Shown: positions 35,205-44,220 of the stretch, one piece after another
Numbering within the stretch: the first letter of the stretch is position 1
How the letters are laid out: each line of letters starts with the position of its first letter
Source: Pseudomonas sp. WN033
Lineage (GTDB): Bacteria > Pseudomonadota > Gammaproteobacteria > Pseudomonadales > Pseudomonadaceae
Direction: 5' to 3'
DNA: 64,000 nt
Assembly (NCBI GenBank): GCA_002287035.1
Contig: NSKG01000004.1
Location: forward strand, 62,001 to 126,000
Program-made: the position numbers and the translations under genes
Notes under the pieces: model-generated
Databases searched by the model: none
Seen by the model: the letters and a program-made list of their open reading frames with translations, nothing else
What the model was told of the DNA's origin: nothing

Positions 35205-36008
35205 TCAGGTTTCAACAGGGGTGTCGGGGTGGTTGCCCCACTCGGACCAGGAGCCGGCATAGGCTCTGACCCGGGGGTAACCGAGAATTTTCGCGGCCAG
35301 ATAGGTAAACCCGGAGCGGTGATGGGTCTGGCAGTGGGTGACGATTTCCTTGTCCGGAGTGATGCCCAGGGCCTGCAACTGCTCGGCCAGATCGCTACGC
35401 AGGCGCAGGCCGCGTTCTGGGTCCATGCCGGCAGTCCACTCGAAATTGATCGCACCGGGAATGTGCCCGCCCTTGGCCGCCAGTACCTTGTCGCCACGGT
35501 ACTCTGCTGGTGAACGGGCATCCCAGATTACCCGCTGCGGGTTGTCCAGGTCGGCCAGCAGTTGCTCCAGGTGGATGGTCGGGGCGTCATTCAACTGCAG
35601 TTGTGGCTGTGTCGGGGGGGCTTGGTTTGCGTGCTGCTCCAGCGCCAGACCAGCTAGCTGCCAGGCCTTGAGGCCGCCGTTGAGATAGCTGTAGTGCGTG
35701 TGACCGATGCAGTCGAGCAGCCAGATAAAGCGCCCGGCCCAGCCGCCGCCCTCATCATCGTAAACGATGTAGTGCAGCCGCTCGTGATGACCCAGCTCGC
35801 CCAGCAGTGCGCTCAGGCTGATCAGGTCCGGCAGATAGCCAGGGGTGGGCGCCGGATGCACGATCCGGCTCGGGGCAAGGTGCACGGCGCCGGGGATATG
35901 GCCGCTCAGGTATTGCTCGGTCTTGCTCAAATCAACCAGGCGCAGGTCCGGGTTGGTACCGATATCAGGCAAATCGGTGGGCTCGAGCAATAGTGCTAGC
36001 TCGTTCAT
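35205..36008 (-). CDS. rhdA: Thiosulfate sulfurtransferase (rhodanese) RhdA
   Basis: 267 residues with two tandem rhodanese domains. The N-terminal one is inactive, and the C-terminal one carries the active-site loop CQTHHR with the catalytic C226. That loop is the same as in Azotobacter RhdA and Pseudomonas orthologues. It transfers sulfane sulfur from thiosulfate to acceptors such as cyanide or iron-sulfur assembly partners. It precedes psd by 9 bp on the same strand, so the two are co-transcribed. Confidence 0.92.
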   Translation of the reverse strand: MNELALLLEPTDLPDIGTNPDLRLVDLSKTEQYLSGHIPGAVHLAPSRIVHPAPTPGYLPDLISLSALLGELGHHERLHYIVYDDEGGGWAGRFIWLLDCIGHTHYSYLNGGLKAWQLAGLALEQHANQAPPTQPQLQLNDAPTIHLEQLLADLDNPQRVIWDARSPAEYRGDKVLAAKGGHIPGAINFEWTAGMDPERGLRLRSDLAEQLQALGITPDKEIVTHCQTHHRSGFTYLAAKILGYPRVRAYAGSWSEWGNHPDTPVET

Positions 36009-36045
36009 CGGTTGTGCTCCTGTTGTATGGGTCAGGCGAGCCGGT

Positions 36046-37584
36046 TCAGTTCGGCTGCTTGAAGGTTATCAGGGCCTGGTAAAGACTTTGCGCGGTCTTG
36101 ATCAGAGCGGCCCTGCGGCGTTGGTCGAGCTGGCCGTTGGCTGGTGCAACATGGATCAGGCCTATTACCCGCTCTCGATGGAGCAGGGGCAACAGGTGTC
36201 CATGTTCAGCCAGTAGCGCTTTGCAACTGGCGGGCATCAACTGGGCGAGCTGGCGCAGGTGCTCCGGGCTCAGGTCATGACAGTCGCTGCTGATCAGCCA
36301 GCGTCCCCACTGGCCTTCGCGGCAAGAACCCAGTGTAGCGCCGGCCAAACTGGCAGCGTCAAAGCCGCGACTGGCACTGATCATCAGTTGATCCTTGCGG
36401 CCATTATACAGGGCAATCCAGCTTCGGCTGATATCGAGTCCCTGTTCCAGTGCATCCAGCGCGCAGTCGAGGGCGCTCAGCAGGTTGGCAAACGGACTGG
36501 GACGCTGGCGCAGGGTCAGGCAGCGTTGACGCCAGAGTTCGGGATTACCGCGAGCGGCAATGGAGGAGGGGAGTGCAGTGCGGGGCTGACGACGGGTGCC
36601 TTGGGGCCAGAGCAGGGCCTCGGCAGGGTGCCAGAGTCCGACGTTACGCAGCTCGGGGTTGTGTTGGGCGTGACTGACCGCGTTGCGGTGACTGGCACTT
36701 TGCATCTCGTCCAGGGTGCAGCCAAGGTAAAGCGCCGTGAGTTGCTGCCAGCGTCGGGTGTGGCGGGCATCCCAGTCATGGTGTGCGCCCAGGGCCAGGC
36801 CGTTGGCCATCAACAGGCTATTGGCCGGTTGGGTCAGCCAGCGCAGTAGCGGGCGGTCATCGTCCAGAGCCGCCTGCTGGGCACGCGGATGCTCGCTGTT
36901 GCGGGCTATATGCAGAGCCTTGACCATGGTGCGGCGACCGCTGAGGGCACGGTAGCCCTGAATGATCCAGGGTGGTAACCACCAGCTTTGGGCCAGCTCA
37001 ATGGCCAGCTCCAGTAGTTGGGCATCACTGGGTATGGGGGCTGCAGTGGGGGTGGCTGCGAGCCCTAGATGGCGCCGGTCCCAGCCGTCGAACAAGTCAG
37101 GGCGTTGGTAAACCATTACCCAGAAGGGTGCCAAAAACAGCAGGCTGGCCAGTGACAGTTCATGCCAGAGTCTGGCCATGCGCTGGGCGAACAATCCCTG
37201 GGCCTGTGCCAGGGCATGCTCGCTAAGGCAAAGCAGTTGTCGGTATTGCTGTGGCGCTTGCTCACGGTCGATGACCGGCAGTTCACGCAACAGACTGCGC
37301 AGGCGCTCCATGCCAAGCAGGCCGCAGGCCTGCTCCAGAGTCATGATGTCGATATCGCGCTGACGTGCAGCTAGCCCGGCCTGGCGGCAGACATGCAAGG
37401 TTGCAACTGGCGAGCGCAGAATCGCCTGGCTCAGATCACTCAGGCTCAGCAATTCATTGCTCAGATGCCGCAGCAGCAGATCGCGCTGCTGGCGTTCAAT
37501 GGGTAACACTATTGCACTCAGGCTTTCGCTCAGGCTGCCGATAGCGTCTTGTGGGTCGATCGTGCCGTGCTGGTCTAGGCTCAT
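36046..37584 (-). CDS. HDOD-domain protein with a C-terminal GAF-like region
   Basis: 512 residues. The N-terminal ~200 residues fit an HDOD domain: LSNELLSLSDLSQAILRSPVATLHVCRQAG, then LEQACGLLGMERLRSLL. The C-terminal ~130 residues (ANLLSALDCALDALEQGLDISRSWIALYN...DQLMISASRGF) resemble a GAF domain. HDOD proteins usually act in signalling without being enzymes. The gene is divergent from motA and is the first gene before rhdA and psd. The start is uncertain; I use ATG 37584, though the frame is open to 37650. Confidence 0.7.
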   Translation of the reverse strand: MSLDQHGTIDPQDAIGSLSESLSAIVLPIERQQRDLLLRHLSNELLSLSDLSQAILRSPVATLHVCRQAGLAARQRDIDIMTLEQACGLLGMERLRSLLRELPVIDREQAPQQYRQLLCLSEHALAQAQGLFAQRMARLWHELSLASLLFLAPFWVMVYQRPDLFDGWDRRHLGLAATPTAAPIPSDAQLLELAIELAQSWWLPPWIIQGYRALSGRRTMVKALHIARNSEHPRAQQAALDDDRPLLRWLTQPANSLLMANGLALGAHHDWDARHTRRWQQLTALYLGCTLDEMQSASHRNAVSHAQHNPELRNVGLWHPAEALLWPQGTRRQPRTALPSSIAARGNPELWRQRCLTLRQRPSPFANLLSALDCALDALEQGLDISRSWIALYNGRKDQLMISASRGFDAASLAGATLGSCREGQWGRWLISSDCHDLSPEHLRQLAQLMPASCKALLAEHGHLLPLLHRERVIGLIHVAPANGQLDQRRRAALIKTAQSLYQALITFKQPN

Positions 37585-37700
37585 GGCTAGGGCGACTTTA
37601 CACTCCAGGTTTTGTCGCAGACTATAGCGCGGGAGTTTTACCTCCGTCACGGAGGATTACAGGTCGGTGGCCTGAAGGATTATGAGGAAATGACGGGTTT

Positions 37701-38555
37701 ATGCTGAAAATTGCCGGTTTCATTGTTGTGTTCATCTGTGTACTCGGCGGCTTCATGCTGTCGGGTGGCCACCTGGCAGCGCTCTGGCATCCGTTCGAGA
37801 TTCTTATTATCGGCGGGGCAGCGCTGGGGGCGTTTCTGGTGGCCAACAACTTTGCCACGGTGAAAAAGGTGTTTGGCAAGGTGCCGGCCATCCTGTTCGG
37901 CCACAAGTTCAGCAAGCCGTTCTACCTTGATGTGCTGGGAGTGCTCTACGAGGTGCTCAACAAGAGTCGGCGCGAGGGCATGATGTCAATCGAGGCGGAT
38001 ATCGAAGAGCCGGAGCAGAGCCCGATTTTCAGCAAGTACCCGGCGATTCTCAAAGACAAACACATGACCGCCTTCATCTGCGATTACCTGCGGATCATGT
38101 CGACCGGCAACATGGCACCGCATGAACTTGAGGCGTTGTTCGATGTTGAAATTTCCAGCCTTACCGAAGAGTTGCACGGTCCTGCGCATGCAGTGACCCG
38201 TGTGGCCGACGCGCTGCCTGGGTTCGGGATTGTCGCCGCGGTGCTGGGGATCGTGATTACCATGGGTATTCTAGGTGATGCCGACAACACTCAGATCGGT
38301 GAAAAGGTGGCCACCGCCTTGGTGGGGACCTTCCTGGGGATCTGGGCGGCCTATGGCTTTGTTGGCCCGTTTGCCGCCGCCATGGGGCATGAGGCCCATG
38401 AAGAGGCCAATGTCTACGAGGCGATCAAGATGTGTCTGGTCGCCAGTGCCCAGGGCTTGCCGCCGGCTCTGGCGGTGGAGTTCGGGCGCAAGGCGCTGCT
38501 GCCGGAACACCGCCCCAGCTTTACTGAACTCGAGTCGTCGGTGAAGGGCCGCTGA
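37701..38555 (+). CDS. motA: Flagellar motor stator protein MotA
   Basis: 284 residues with four membrane helices: ~1-22, ~29-50, and a pair near 170-220 (LPGFGIVAAVLGIVITMGI and TALVGTFLGIWAAYGFVGPFAA). The charged cytoplasmic loop includes NKSRREGMMSIEADIEEP, with the Arg and Glu known to contact the rotor in E. coli. MotA and MotB form the proton-driven stator. motB follows after 4 bp. Confidence 0.95.
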   Translation: MLKIAGFIVVFICVLGGFMLSGGHLAALWHPFEILIIGGAALGAFLVANNFATVKKVFGKVPAILFGHKFSKPFYLDVLGVLYEVLNKSRREGMMSIEADIEEPEQSPIFSKYPAILKDKHMTAFICDYLRIMSTGNMAPHELEALFDVEISSLTEELHGPAHAVTRVADALPGFGIVAAVLGIVITMGILGDADNTQIGEKVATALVGTFLGIWAAYGFVGPFAAAMGHEAHEEANVYEAIKMCLVASAQGLPPALAVEFGRKALLPEHRPSFTELESSVKGR

Positions 38556-38559
38556 GCGG

Positions 38560-39528
38560 ATGGATAACAATCAGCCAATCATCGTTAAGCGTGTCAGCCG
38601 CAAGGCGGACGGGCATCACGGCGGTTCCTGGAAGATCGCCTTCGCCGATTTCGCCGTCGCCATGATGGCATTCTTCCTGGTCATGTGGCTGCTGGCCACA
38701 GCGACCCCGGAACAGTTGAAAATGGTTTCAGGGTATTTCCAGGACCCCATCGGTTTTTCCGAGGGCGGTAGCCCTTACGTTATTGATTTGGGTGGCTCGC
38801 CGGAGCTTGCGCCACAGCGCACCCTGCAGGAAAGTGCGGTCAGCGATCCCGTGCCGCTGGATCCCGAGTCGATTCAGGAGCTGGCTGACGAGCTGGAGCA
38901 GCAACAGCTTGATCTGTTGTTGCAGGAGCTGCAGAACCAGATCGATATCGATCCGGTGCTGCAACGGTTTAAGGATCAGATCCTGCTGGAAATTACCCAG
39001 GACGGTTTGCGTATCCAGATCGTTGACGCAGAGAACCGGCCGATGTTCGCCAGTGGCAGCGCCCGTTTGCAACCCTATTTCGAGGAAATTCTGCTGGCCC
39101 TGAGCGATACCATTGCCCGGGTGCCGAAGAAGATCAGTATCAGCGGGCATACCGATGCTCAGCCGTTTGTCGCCCGGCGCGATTATGGTAACTGGGAGCT
39201 GTCGGCGGACCGGGCCAATGCCGCGCGACGAACCCTGCTGGCCGCCGGTTACCCCGAACAACAGTTGGCCCGGGTGGTGGGATTTGCCGATTCGGCCCTG
39301 TTCGATCGGAACAATCCGCTCAATCCGGTCAACCGGCGCATTGATATCGTGGTGCTGAACAAACGGGCCGAAGAACAGATGCTTGATGGTGTCAGCGAGT
39401 CTGCTTATCAGGAACAGGACGCTCAGGTGCCGTTGGATGTGCCGGTCAGTGGTGAGCGGATTCCTGGTGGGCGCTCGCTTAATCTATTTGAGGAAGGTGG
39501 TTCGCTGGAGCAGTTGCGCGGTCAGTAA
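38560..39528 (+). CDS. motB: Flagellar motor stator protein MotB
   Basis: 322 residues. Its single membrane helix contains the proton-carrying Asp in AFADFAVAMMAFFLVMWLL. A plug and a Gln/Leu-rich periplasmic coiled segment (~105-140) follow. The OmpA-like peptidoglycan-binding domain has ISGHTDAQPF and NWELSADRANAARRTLL. It anchors the stator to the cell wall. Its stop abuts the convergent rsgA stop with no gap. Confidence 0.95.
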   Translation: MDNNQPIIVKRVSRKADGHHGGSWKIAFADFAVAMMAFFLVMWLLATATPEQLKMVSGYFQDPIGFSEGGSPYVIDLGGSPELAPQRTLQESAVSDPVPLDPESIQELADELEQQQLDLLLQELQNQIDIDPVLQRFKDQILLEITQDGLRIQIVDAENRPMFASGSARLQPYFEEILLALSDTIARVPKKISISGHTDAQPFVARRDYGNWELSADRANAARRTLLAAGYPEQQLARVVGFADSALFDRNNPLNPVNRRIDIVVLNKRAEEQMLDGVSESAYQEQDAQVPLDVPVSGERIPGGRSLNLFEEGGSLEQLRGQ

Positions 39529-40539
39529 TCAACTACTCAGGCTGGATAGAATATGCCGATAGCTGTTCATCCGGGTGGCTGATATCTTGCCTTCGTTCAG
39601 CGCTTGCAGCAGGGCGCAACCTGGCTCGTGCAGGTGCTGGCAGTCACGAAAACGGCATAGCCCAAGGAAGGGGCGAAATTCGATAAAGCCTTCCAGCAGG
39701 TCGTCATGACTGATATGGGTCAGGCCGAACTCGCGGATGCCGGGTGAGTCGATCAGCTCGCCGCCGGCCGGAAAGTGGAACAGCCGAGCGGTAGTGGTAG
39801 TGTGCGTGCCTTTGCCGGTCGCTTCTGACAGCTCGCCAACTCTCAGATCGACACCGGGCAGCAGGGTGTTGATCAGTGACGACTTGCCTACCCCCGACTG
39901 GCCAACAAACACGCTGATGCGATCCTGCAGGGCGCTGCGCAGTTGTTCCAGACCTTCACCGGAGCCGGCCGACAGGTGCATCACCCGATACCCGAGCTTG
40001 GCGTAGTCGGCCAGCCAGTCGCGCAATTCCGGGTACTCGCCTTGCTGCATCAGGTCGGCCTTGTTGAGTACCAGCAGCGGCGTCAGACCAGCCTGTTCGG
40101 CTGCTACCAGATAGCGGTCGATCAGGTTGCTGTAAGGGGTGGGCAGCGGGGCAAAGACGATGACCAGCTGATCGACATTGGCGGCGACCGGTTTCAGCTG
40201 GCCACGCTGATCTGGGCGGCACAGCTCGGAACTGCGCGGTAACTGGGCGACGATCACGCCACCTTGCTGATTGTCGGCGCGCCAAATGACCTGATCGCCG
40301 GTAACCAGTGCCGGCAGGTTGGCACGCATGTGGCAACGGCGGATCAACCCGTCGCCGCCCTCCACATCGACCTGTACGCCGAAATGGGCAATGACCCGGC
40401 CCTGCTGCTCTGGCCCCAGGTCGCCACCCATAAGGGTTTCTTCCGCACGCTCGGCGCGGCGGCGAGCTCGCTCGGTCCGCTCTTCCTGGATTTTCTGGAT
40501 GCGCCAGCTCTGGCGTCGGGTAAGGTTTCGTTTGGCCAT
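39529..40539 (-). CDS. rsgA: Ribosome small subunit GTPase RsgA
   Basis: 336 residues. An OB fold lies at ~40-110. The circularly permuted GTPase has its G4 motif (LNKADLM) before G1 ([17 protein letters not shown]) and G3 (DSPGIREFG). A C-terminal zinc finger is C-x5-C-x-H-x5-C ([14 protein letters not shown]). RsgA helps late 30S maturation. Start ATG 40539 gives [15 protein letters not shown]; the longer open frame upstream is not homologous. Confidence 0.95.
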   Translation of the reverse strand: MAKRNLTRRQSWRIQKIQEERTERARRRAERAEETLMGGDLGPEQQGRVIAHFGVQVDVEGGDGLIRRCHMRANLPALVTGDQVIWRADNQQGGVIVAQLPRSSELCRPDQRGQLKPVAANVDQLVIVFAPLPTPYSNLIDRYLVAAEQAGLTPLLVLNKADLMQQGEYPELRDWLADYAKLGYRVMHLSAGSGEGLEQLRSALQDRISVFVGQSGVGKSSLINTLLPGVDLRVGELSEATGKGTHTTTTARLFHFPAGGELIDSPGIREFGLTHISHDDLLEGFIEFRPFLGLCRFRDCQHLHEPGCALLQALNEGKISATRMNSYRHILSSLSS

Positions 40540-40618
40540 GGGGTCAGGTCGGTTAAGATGGCGGCAGTGTAGCACGAGCCGCTTATACTGTACGGCTGAA
40601 ACCTTGCCTGGAGTCCTT

Positions 40619-41161
40619 ATGCAAAACCCCGACAACCTGATCTGGATCGACCTGGAAATGACCGGCCTGGATCCGGACCAGGACGTGATCATTGAAATCG
40701 CCACTGTGGTGACTGATCCTCAGCTTAATGTGCTGGCCGAGGGGCCGGTGTTTGCTGTGCATCAGCCGGATGAGCTGCTTGATGGCATGGATGAGTGGAA
40801 TACTCGCCAGCACGGCCAGTCCGGCCTGACCCAGCGGGTCAAGGATAGTCGCATCGATGCGGCTGAGGCCGAACGGCAGACTCTGGAGTTTCTCCAGCAG
40901 TGGGTGCCGGCGGGTCGCTCACCGATGTGTGGCAACAGCATCTGCCAGGACCGGCGCTTTCTCTATCGTGGCATGCCGGCGCTGGAGAAGTATTTCCATT
41001 ACCGTAATCTTGATGTTTCAACGCTGAAAGAGCTGGCCGCGCGCTGGGCTCCAGAGGTCAAGGACGGGTTCAAGAAACAGAGCAGTCATCTGGCGATGGA
41101 TGATATCCATGACTCGATTGCCGAGCTGCGCCACTATCGGGAGCACTTCATCAAGTTCTGA
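40619..41161 (+). CDS. orn: Oligoribonuclease Orn
   Basis: 180 residues, a DEDDh exonuclease: [11 protein letters not shown] (first Asp/Glu), [12 protein letters not shown] (third Asp), and [11 protein letters not shown] (His and last Asp). It degrades 2-5 nt RNAs and, in Pseudomonas, the pGpG left from c-di-GMP breakdown, so it ties to FimX signalling. ATG 40619 follows GGAG. It is divergent from rsgA, with a 79-bp shared upstream region. Confidence 0.96.
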   Translation: MQNPDNLIWIDLEMTGLDPDQDVIIEIATVVTDPQLNVLAEGPVFAVHQPDELLDGMDEWNTRQHGQSGLTQRVKDSRIDAAEAERQTLEFLQQWVPAGRSPMCGNSICQDRRFLYRGMPALEKYFHYRNLDVSTLKELAARWAPEVKDGFKKQSSHLAMDDIHDSIAELRHYREHFIKF

Positions 41162-41191
41162 AGGACATGCCTAGCTGTAAGGTCTGTGTAG

Positions 41192-41300
41192 GCTCCGTTG
41201 CCGCCGACCGGTTCTGGACACGCTGTAAATACATCCCTGTACGCTCGTAGATGCCGTCCCTGGCATCTAACGGTCCAGAACCGGTCGGCGGCAACGAAGC
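41192..41300. repeat. Long inverted-repeat element, copy A2
   Basis: Arms 41196-41219 and 41273-41296 are perfectly complementary over 24 nt, and the pairing extends a few more bases outward. They enclose a 53-nt core (41220-41272) that matches copy A1 in inverted orientation with four differences. It sits between the convergent orn and queG 3' ends and could serve as a bidirectional transcription stop. The arm sequence is unrelated to that of A1 except next to the core. Confidence 0.9.
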
Positions 41301-41330
41301 TCTCGGCTTTTCTGTAGTTAACCTGGCGCT

Positions 41331-42398
41331 CTAAGCGCGGAGTTCCCCATGCCGCTCCAGTGCCCAGCGCACATGCTCGCGCACCAACTCCGAAGGATGG
41401 TCAGTGCGGCTTTTCAGGGCTTCAATGACCGGGATGCTGCTAGTGGCATTGCCCAGCCCCACTGCCAGGTTGCGTAGCCAGCGCTCATGGCCGATCCGGC
41501 GAATTGGTGAGCCCTCGGTGTTGCGCAGAAAGGTTTCTTCATCCCAGCGAAACAGACTGACCAGCTCGGCCTGGTCGAGTTGGTGGCGGGGTTTGAAGTC
41601 GTCTTCGGCGCTGGGTTTGGCGAAGCGGTTCCAGGGGCAGACCAGTTGGCAATCATCGCAGCCGAACACCCGGTTGCCCATCATTGGCCGCAGTTCCAGT
41701 GGAATACTGCCCTTGAGTTCGATGGTCAGGTAGGAAATGCAGCGCCGCGCATCCAGTACATGAGGGCCGACGAAGGCCTGGGTCGGGCACTTGTCCAGAC
41801 AGGCCCGGCAACGGCCACAGTGCTCCTGTTCGTAGCTGGAGTCCAGCGGCAGCGGCAGATCGGTATAGAGTTCACCGAGAAAGAAGTAGCTGCCGGCCTG
41901 GCGGTTGATCAGCATGGTGTTCTTGCCGATCCAGCCGAGCCCAGCCCGGGTGGCCAGTGCCCGCTCCATAACGGGGGCGCTGTCGACGAAGGCGCGGTAG
42001 CCGAACGGCCCGACCAGGGCCTGGATGCGTTCGGCCAGTTGTTGCAGCCGGCGGCGCATCAGTTTGTGGTAATCACGACCCAGGGCGTAACGGGAAATGT
42101 AGGCACGTTCGGGCTGGCCCAGGCGTTTGGCCATGGCCGGCTCGGCCGGCAGGTAATCCATGCGCACCGAGATGACCCGCTGGGTGCCCGGCACCAGTTC
42201 GGCAGGGCGGGTACGCTTGCTGCCGTGGCTGGCCATCCACTCCATATCGCCATGGTAACCGGCTGCCAGCCAGGACTGCAGCCAGCGTTCGTGCTGGCCG
42301 ATGTCTGGCTGGCTGATACCCAGTTGCTGGAAGCCGAGGTCTGTGGCCAGGCTGCGGATCTGGCTGACCAGTTGCTCGGGGGTGGAAATGTCGGACAT
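41331..42398 (-). CDS. queG: Epoxyqueuosine reductase QueG
   Basis: 355 residues. Cobalamin-binding N-terminal region, then two 4Fe-4S cluster motifs: CGRCRACLDKCPT and CDDCQLVCPWN. A C-terminal HEAT-like extension (ERWLRNLAVGLGNATSS) completes the family layout. It carries out the last step of queuosine formation on tRNA. The gene is divergent from nnr. Confidence 0.95.
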   Translation of the reverse strand: MSDISTPEQLVSQIRSLATDLGFQQLGISQPDIGQHERWLQSWLAAGYHGDMEWMASHGSKRTRPAELVPGTQRVISVRMDYLPAEPAMAKRLGQPERAYISRYALGRDYHKLMRRRLQQLAERIQALVGPFGYRAFVDSAPVMERALATRAGLGWIGKNTMLINRQAGSYFFLGELYTDLPLPLDSSYEQEHCGRCRACLDKCPTQAFVGPHVLDARRCISYLTIELKGSIPLELRPMMGNRVFGCDDCQLVCPWNRFAKPSAEDDFKPRHQLDQAELVSLFRWDEETFLRNTEGSPIRRIGHERWLRNLAVGLGNATSSIPVIEALKSRTDHPSELVREHVRWALERHGELRA

Positions 42399-42463
42399 GC
42401 TGGCTCGGTGGGCTGATGCGCTAGGAACTCATATAATTGTACGAAGGAATCTCACAAATTGGC

Positions 42464-43951
42464 ATGCCTATGTCTTCTCGTCTTCCTGCGGTTTTTTATT
42501 CTGCGGCGCAAACCCGTGAACTGGATGCCCGGCTGATTGCCAGCGGCATACCCGGGTTCGAGCTGATGCAGCGGGCTGCAACAGCGGTGTGGGAGGCTGT
42601 GTTGCAGCGCTGGCCGGGCGTTGGGCGGCTGACGGTGTTGTGTGGCACAGGCAATAATGCGGGTGACGGTTATCTTGTTGGTGTGTTGGCGCAGCGGGCA
42701 GGGTGGCAGGTGACGGTTTACTGGTTGGGCGCCCCGGAGCAGTTGCGTGGTGATGCCGCTCTGGCTTGGCAGGCGGCCCGGAATGAGGGGCTGGCAATTG
42801 CGCCCTGGAGCGGCGAGGCTGAGTTGGCCGGCGTGGTAGTCGACGCCTTGCTTGGAACTGGGCTCAGTGGGCATGTCAGGCCGCAGTATGCTGAACTGAT
42901 CAAGCAACTGAACCGCAGTGCGCTGCCTGTAGTGGCGGTGGATATTCCCAGCGGACTGGATGCCGATACCGGGGTGCCGCAGGGTGTGGCGGTGCGTGCC
43001 GAGTTGACGGTTACCTTTATTGCCCTCAAGCCTGGCTTGCTGACCGCCCAGGGGCCGGATCATGTTGGCCGACTGGTGTTCGCCGCGTTGGCGCGGCTGC
43101 CTGAGGATGTGCCGCAGGCATTAGGCATGCGCCTGCGCCTGGGCGACTGGCGGGATCGTCTGCCAGCTCGGCCTCGGGCGGCGCACAAGGGGCTGTTTGG
43201 TCATGTGTTGCTGGTCGGCGGTGAGCGGGGCATGGGTGGAGCCATTATTCTGGCCGCTCAGACTGCATTGCGCAGTGGTGCGGGCCGGGTCAGCGTGGTG
43301 ACCAGGCCCGAGCATGTGGCGGCGCTGCTCAGTCGTTGCCCGGAGGTGATGGTGCATGGACTGGATGATCCGGAGGCCATGGCTCCACTGCTGGAGCAGG
43401 TCAGCTGCCTGGTGATAGGTCCAGGATTGGGGCGCAGTGACTGGGCGCGCTCACTCTGGCGTCAGATACTGGCCAGTGAGCTGCCCAAAGTGCTCGATGC
43501 CGATGCCTTGAATCTGTTGGCCGAGGCGGAGGTTCCGGCACTAATCGGCCCATGCCTGCTGACACCGCATCCGGCAGAGGCCGCCCGGTTGTTGGGGCTG
43601 GACACCGCTGCAGTCCAGGCTGACCGGCTGGCGGCGGTGCAGCGCCTGGCTGAACGTTATACCAGCGCAGTAGTGCTAAAGGGTGTAGGCAGTCTGATTG
43701 CTGGGCCGCCGGGTGGCGAGCGACCATTGGCGTTATGCTCCGACGGCAACCCGGGCATGGCCGTCGCCGGAATGGGCGATGTGCTCTCGGGGCTGGCCGG
43801 AGCTCTGCTGGCCCAGGGCTTGGATGTTGGCGATGCAGGCCGTTATGCGGTGCTGGTGCATGCCCTGGCCGGCGATCAGGCGGCCCAGGCTGGCCTGCGT
43901 GGTGTGCTGGCCAGTGATTTGATTGAGCCTATTAGGCAGTTACTCAACTAA
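42464..43951 (+). CDS. nnr: Bifunctional NAD(P)H-hydrate repair enzyme Nnr
   Basis: About 495 residues. The N-terminal YjeF epimerase domain has GTGNNAGDGYLVG. The C-terminal ADP-dependent dehydratase has VLLVGGERGMGGAIILAA and DGNPGMAVAGMGDVLSGLAGALLAQ. It repairs damaged nicotinamide cofactors. A perfect -10, TATAAT, lies at 42432-42437. ATGs at 42464 and 42470 are both plausible starts, as the AAGGA is somewhat far. Its stop codon is immediately followed by the MITE-type element. Confidence 0.92.
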   Translation: MPMSSRLPAVFYSAAQTRELDARLIASGIPGFELMQRAATAVWEAVLQRWPGVGRLTVLCGTGNNAGDGYLVGVLAQRAGWQVTVYWLGAPEQLRGDAALAWQAARNEGLAIAPWSGEAELAGVVVDALLGTGLSGHVRPQYAELIKQLNRSALPVVAVDIPSGLDADTGVPQGVAVRAELTVTFIALKPGLLTAQGPDHVGRLVFAALARLPEDVPQALGMRLRLGDWRDRLPARPRAAHKGLFGHVLLVGGERGMGGAIILAAQTALRSGAGRVSVVTRPEHVAALLSRCPEVMVHGLDDPEAMAPLLEQVSCLVIGPGLGRSDWARSLWRQILASELPKVLDADALNLLAEAEVPALIGPCLLTPHPAEAARLLGLDTAAVQADRLAAVQRLAERYTSAVVLKGVGSLIAGPPGGERPLALCSDGNPGMAVAGMGDVLSGLAGALLAQGLDVGDAGRYAVLVHALAGDQAAQAGLRGVLASDLIEPIRQLLN

Positions 43952-44200
43952 GGAAGCACTGATTAATTGCACGCAAGCCCAGCAGTCCAGTTGGCGCTGA
44001 CCTGTTTTGGACTGTCGATGCCCTGGACGGGCATCGTCAAGCCCCCAGGGGCGAGGCAAGCGTTTACCAAGCATGCTTGGTGCGCAGCCGAACGCCGACC
44101 GATCTGTGATCGGTTGGCCGGACCCGGAGGGGGGCACGGCGTGTCCAGAACAGTTCAGCGACAATTGGGCCAACACTGGACTTATTTAATCAGTGTTTCC
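43952..44200. mobile_element. MITE-like element with 16-bp terminal inverted repeats
   Basis: The left end GGAAGCACTGATTAAT (43952-43967) and the right end, GGAAACACTGATTAAA on the other strand (44185-44200), match at 14 of 16 positions. The flanks CTAA and CTGA could be a diverged 4-bp target duplication of the YTAR type used by IS5-like elements. It has no transposase and encodes nothing. It fills the whole nnr-tsaE gap, where other Pseudomonas have tight spacing, and holds the nested structured repeat A3. Confidence 0.7.
43985..44181. repeat. Structured inverted-repeat element, copy A3 (expanded core)
   Basis: Inner arms 43995-44012 and 44143-44160 match at 16 of 18 positions. Outer arms 43985-43994 and 44170-44181 (GTCCAGTTGG / CCAACACTGGAC) extend the pairing. 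The 130-nt core starts and ends like the A1/A2 core (the ACGCCGTG end and a GATGCC...GGCATC hairpin). It also contains extra hairpins: 44016-44036, ACCAAGCATGCTTGGT at 44066-44081, and ACCGATCTGTGATCGGT at 44098-44114. Confidence 0.75.
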
Positions 44201-44220
44201 CTGATTTTTTGGGGTCGAGC

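Noticed and set aside
42437..42463. TTG at 42437 as the nnr start
   Set aside because: It overlaps the best -10 hexamer (TATAAT, 42432-42437), so it could not be transcribed from that promoter, and the added residues do not look like the family.
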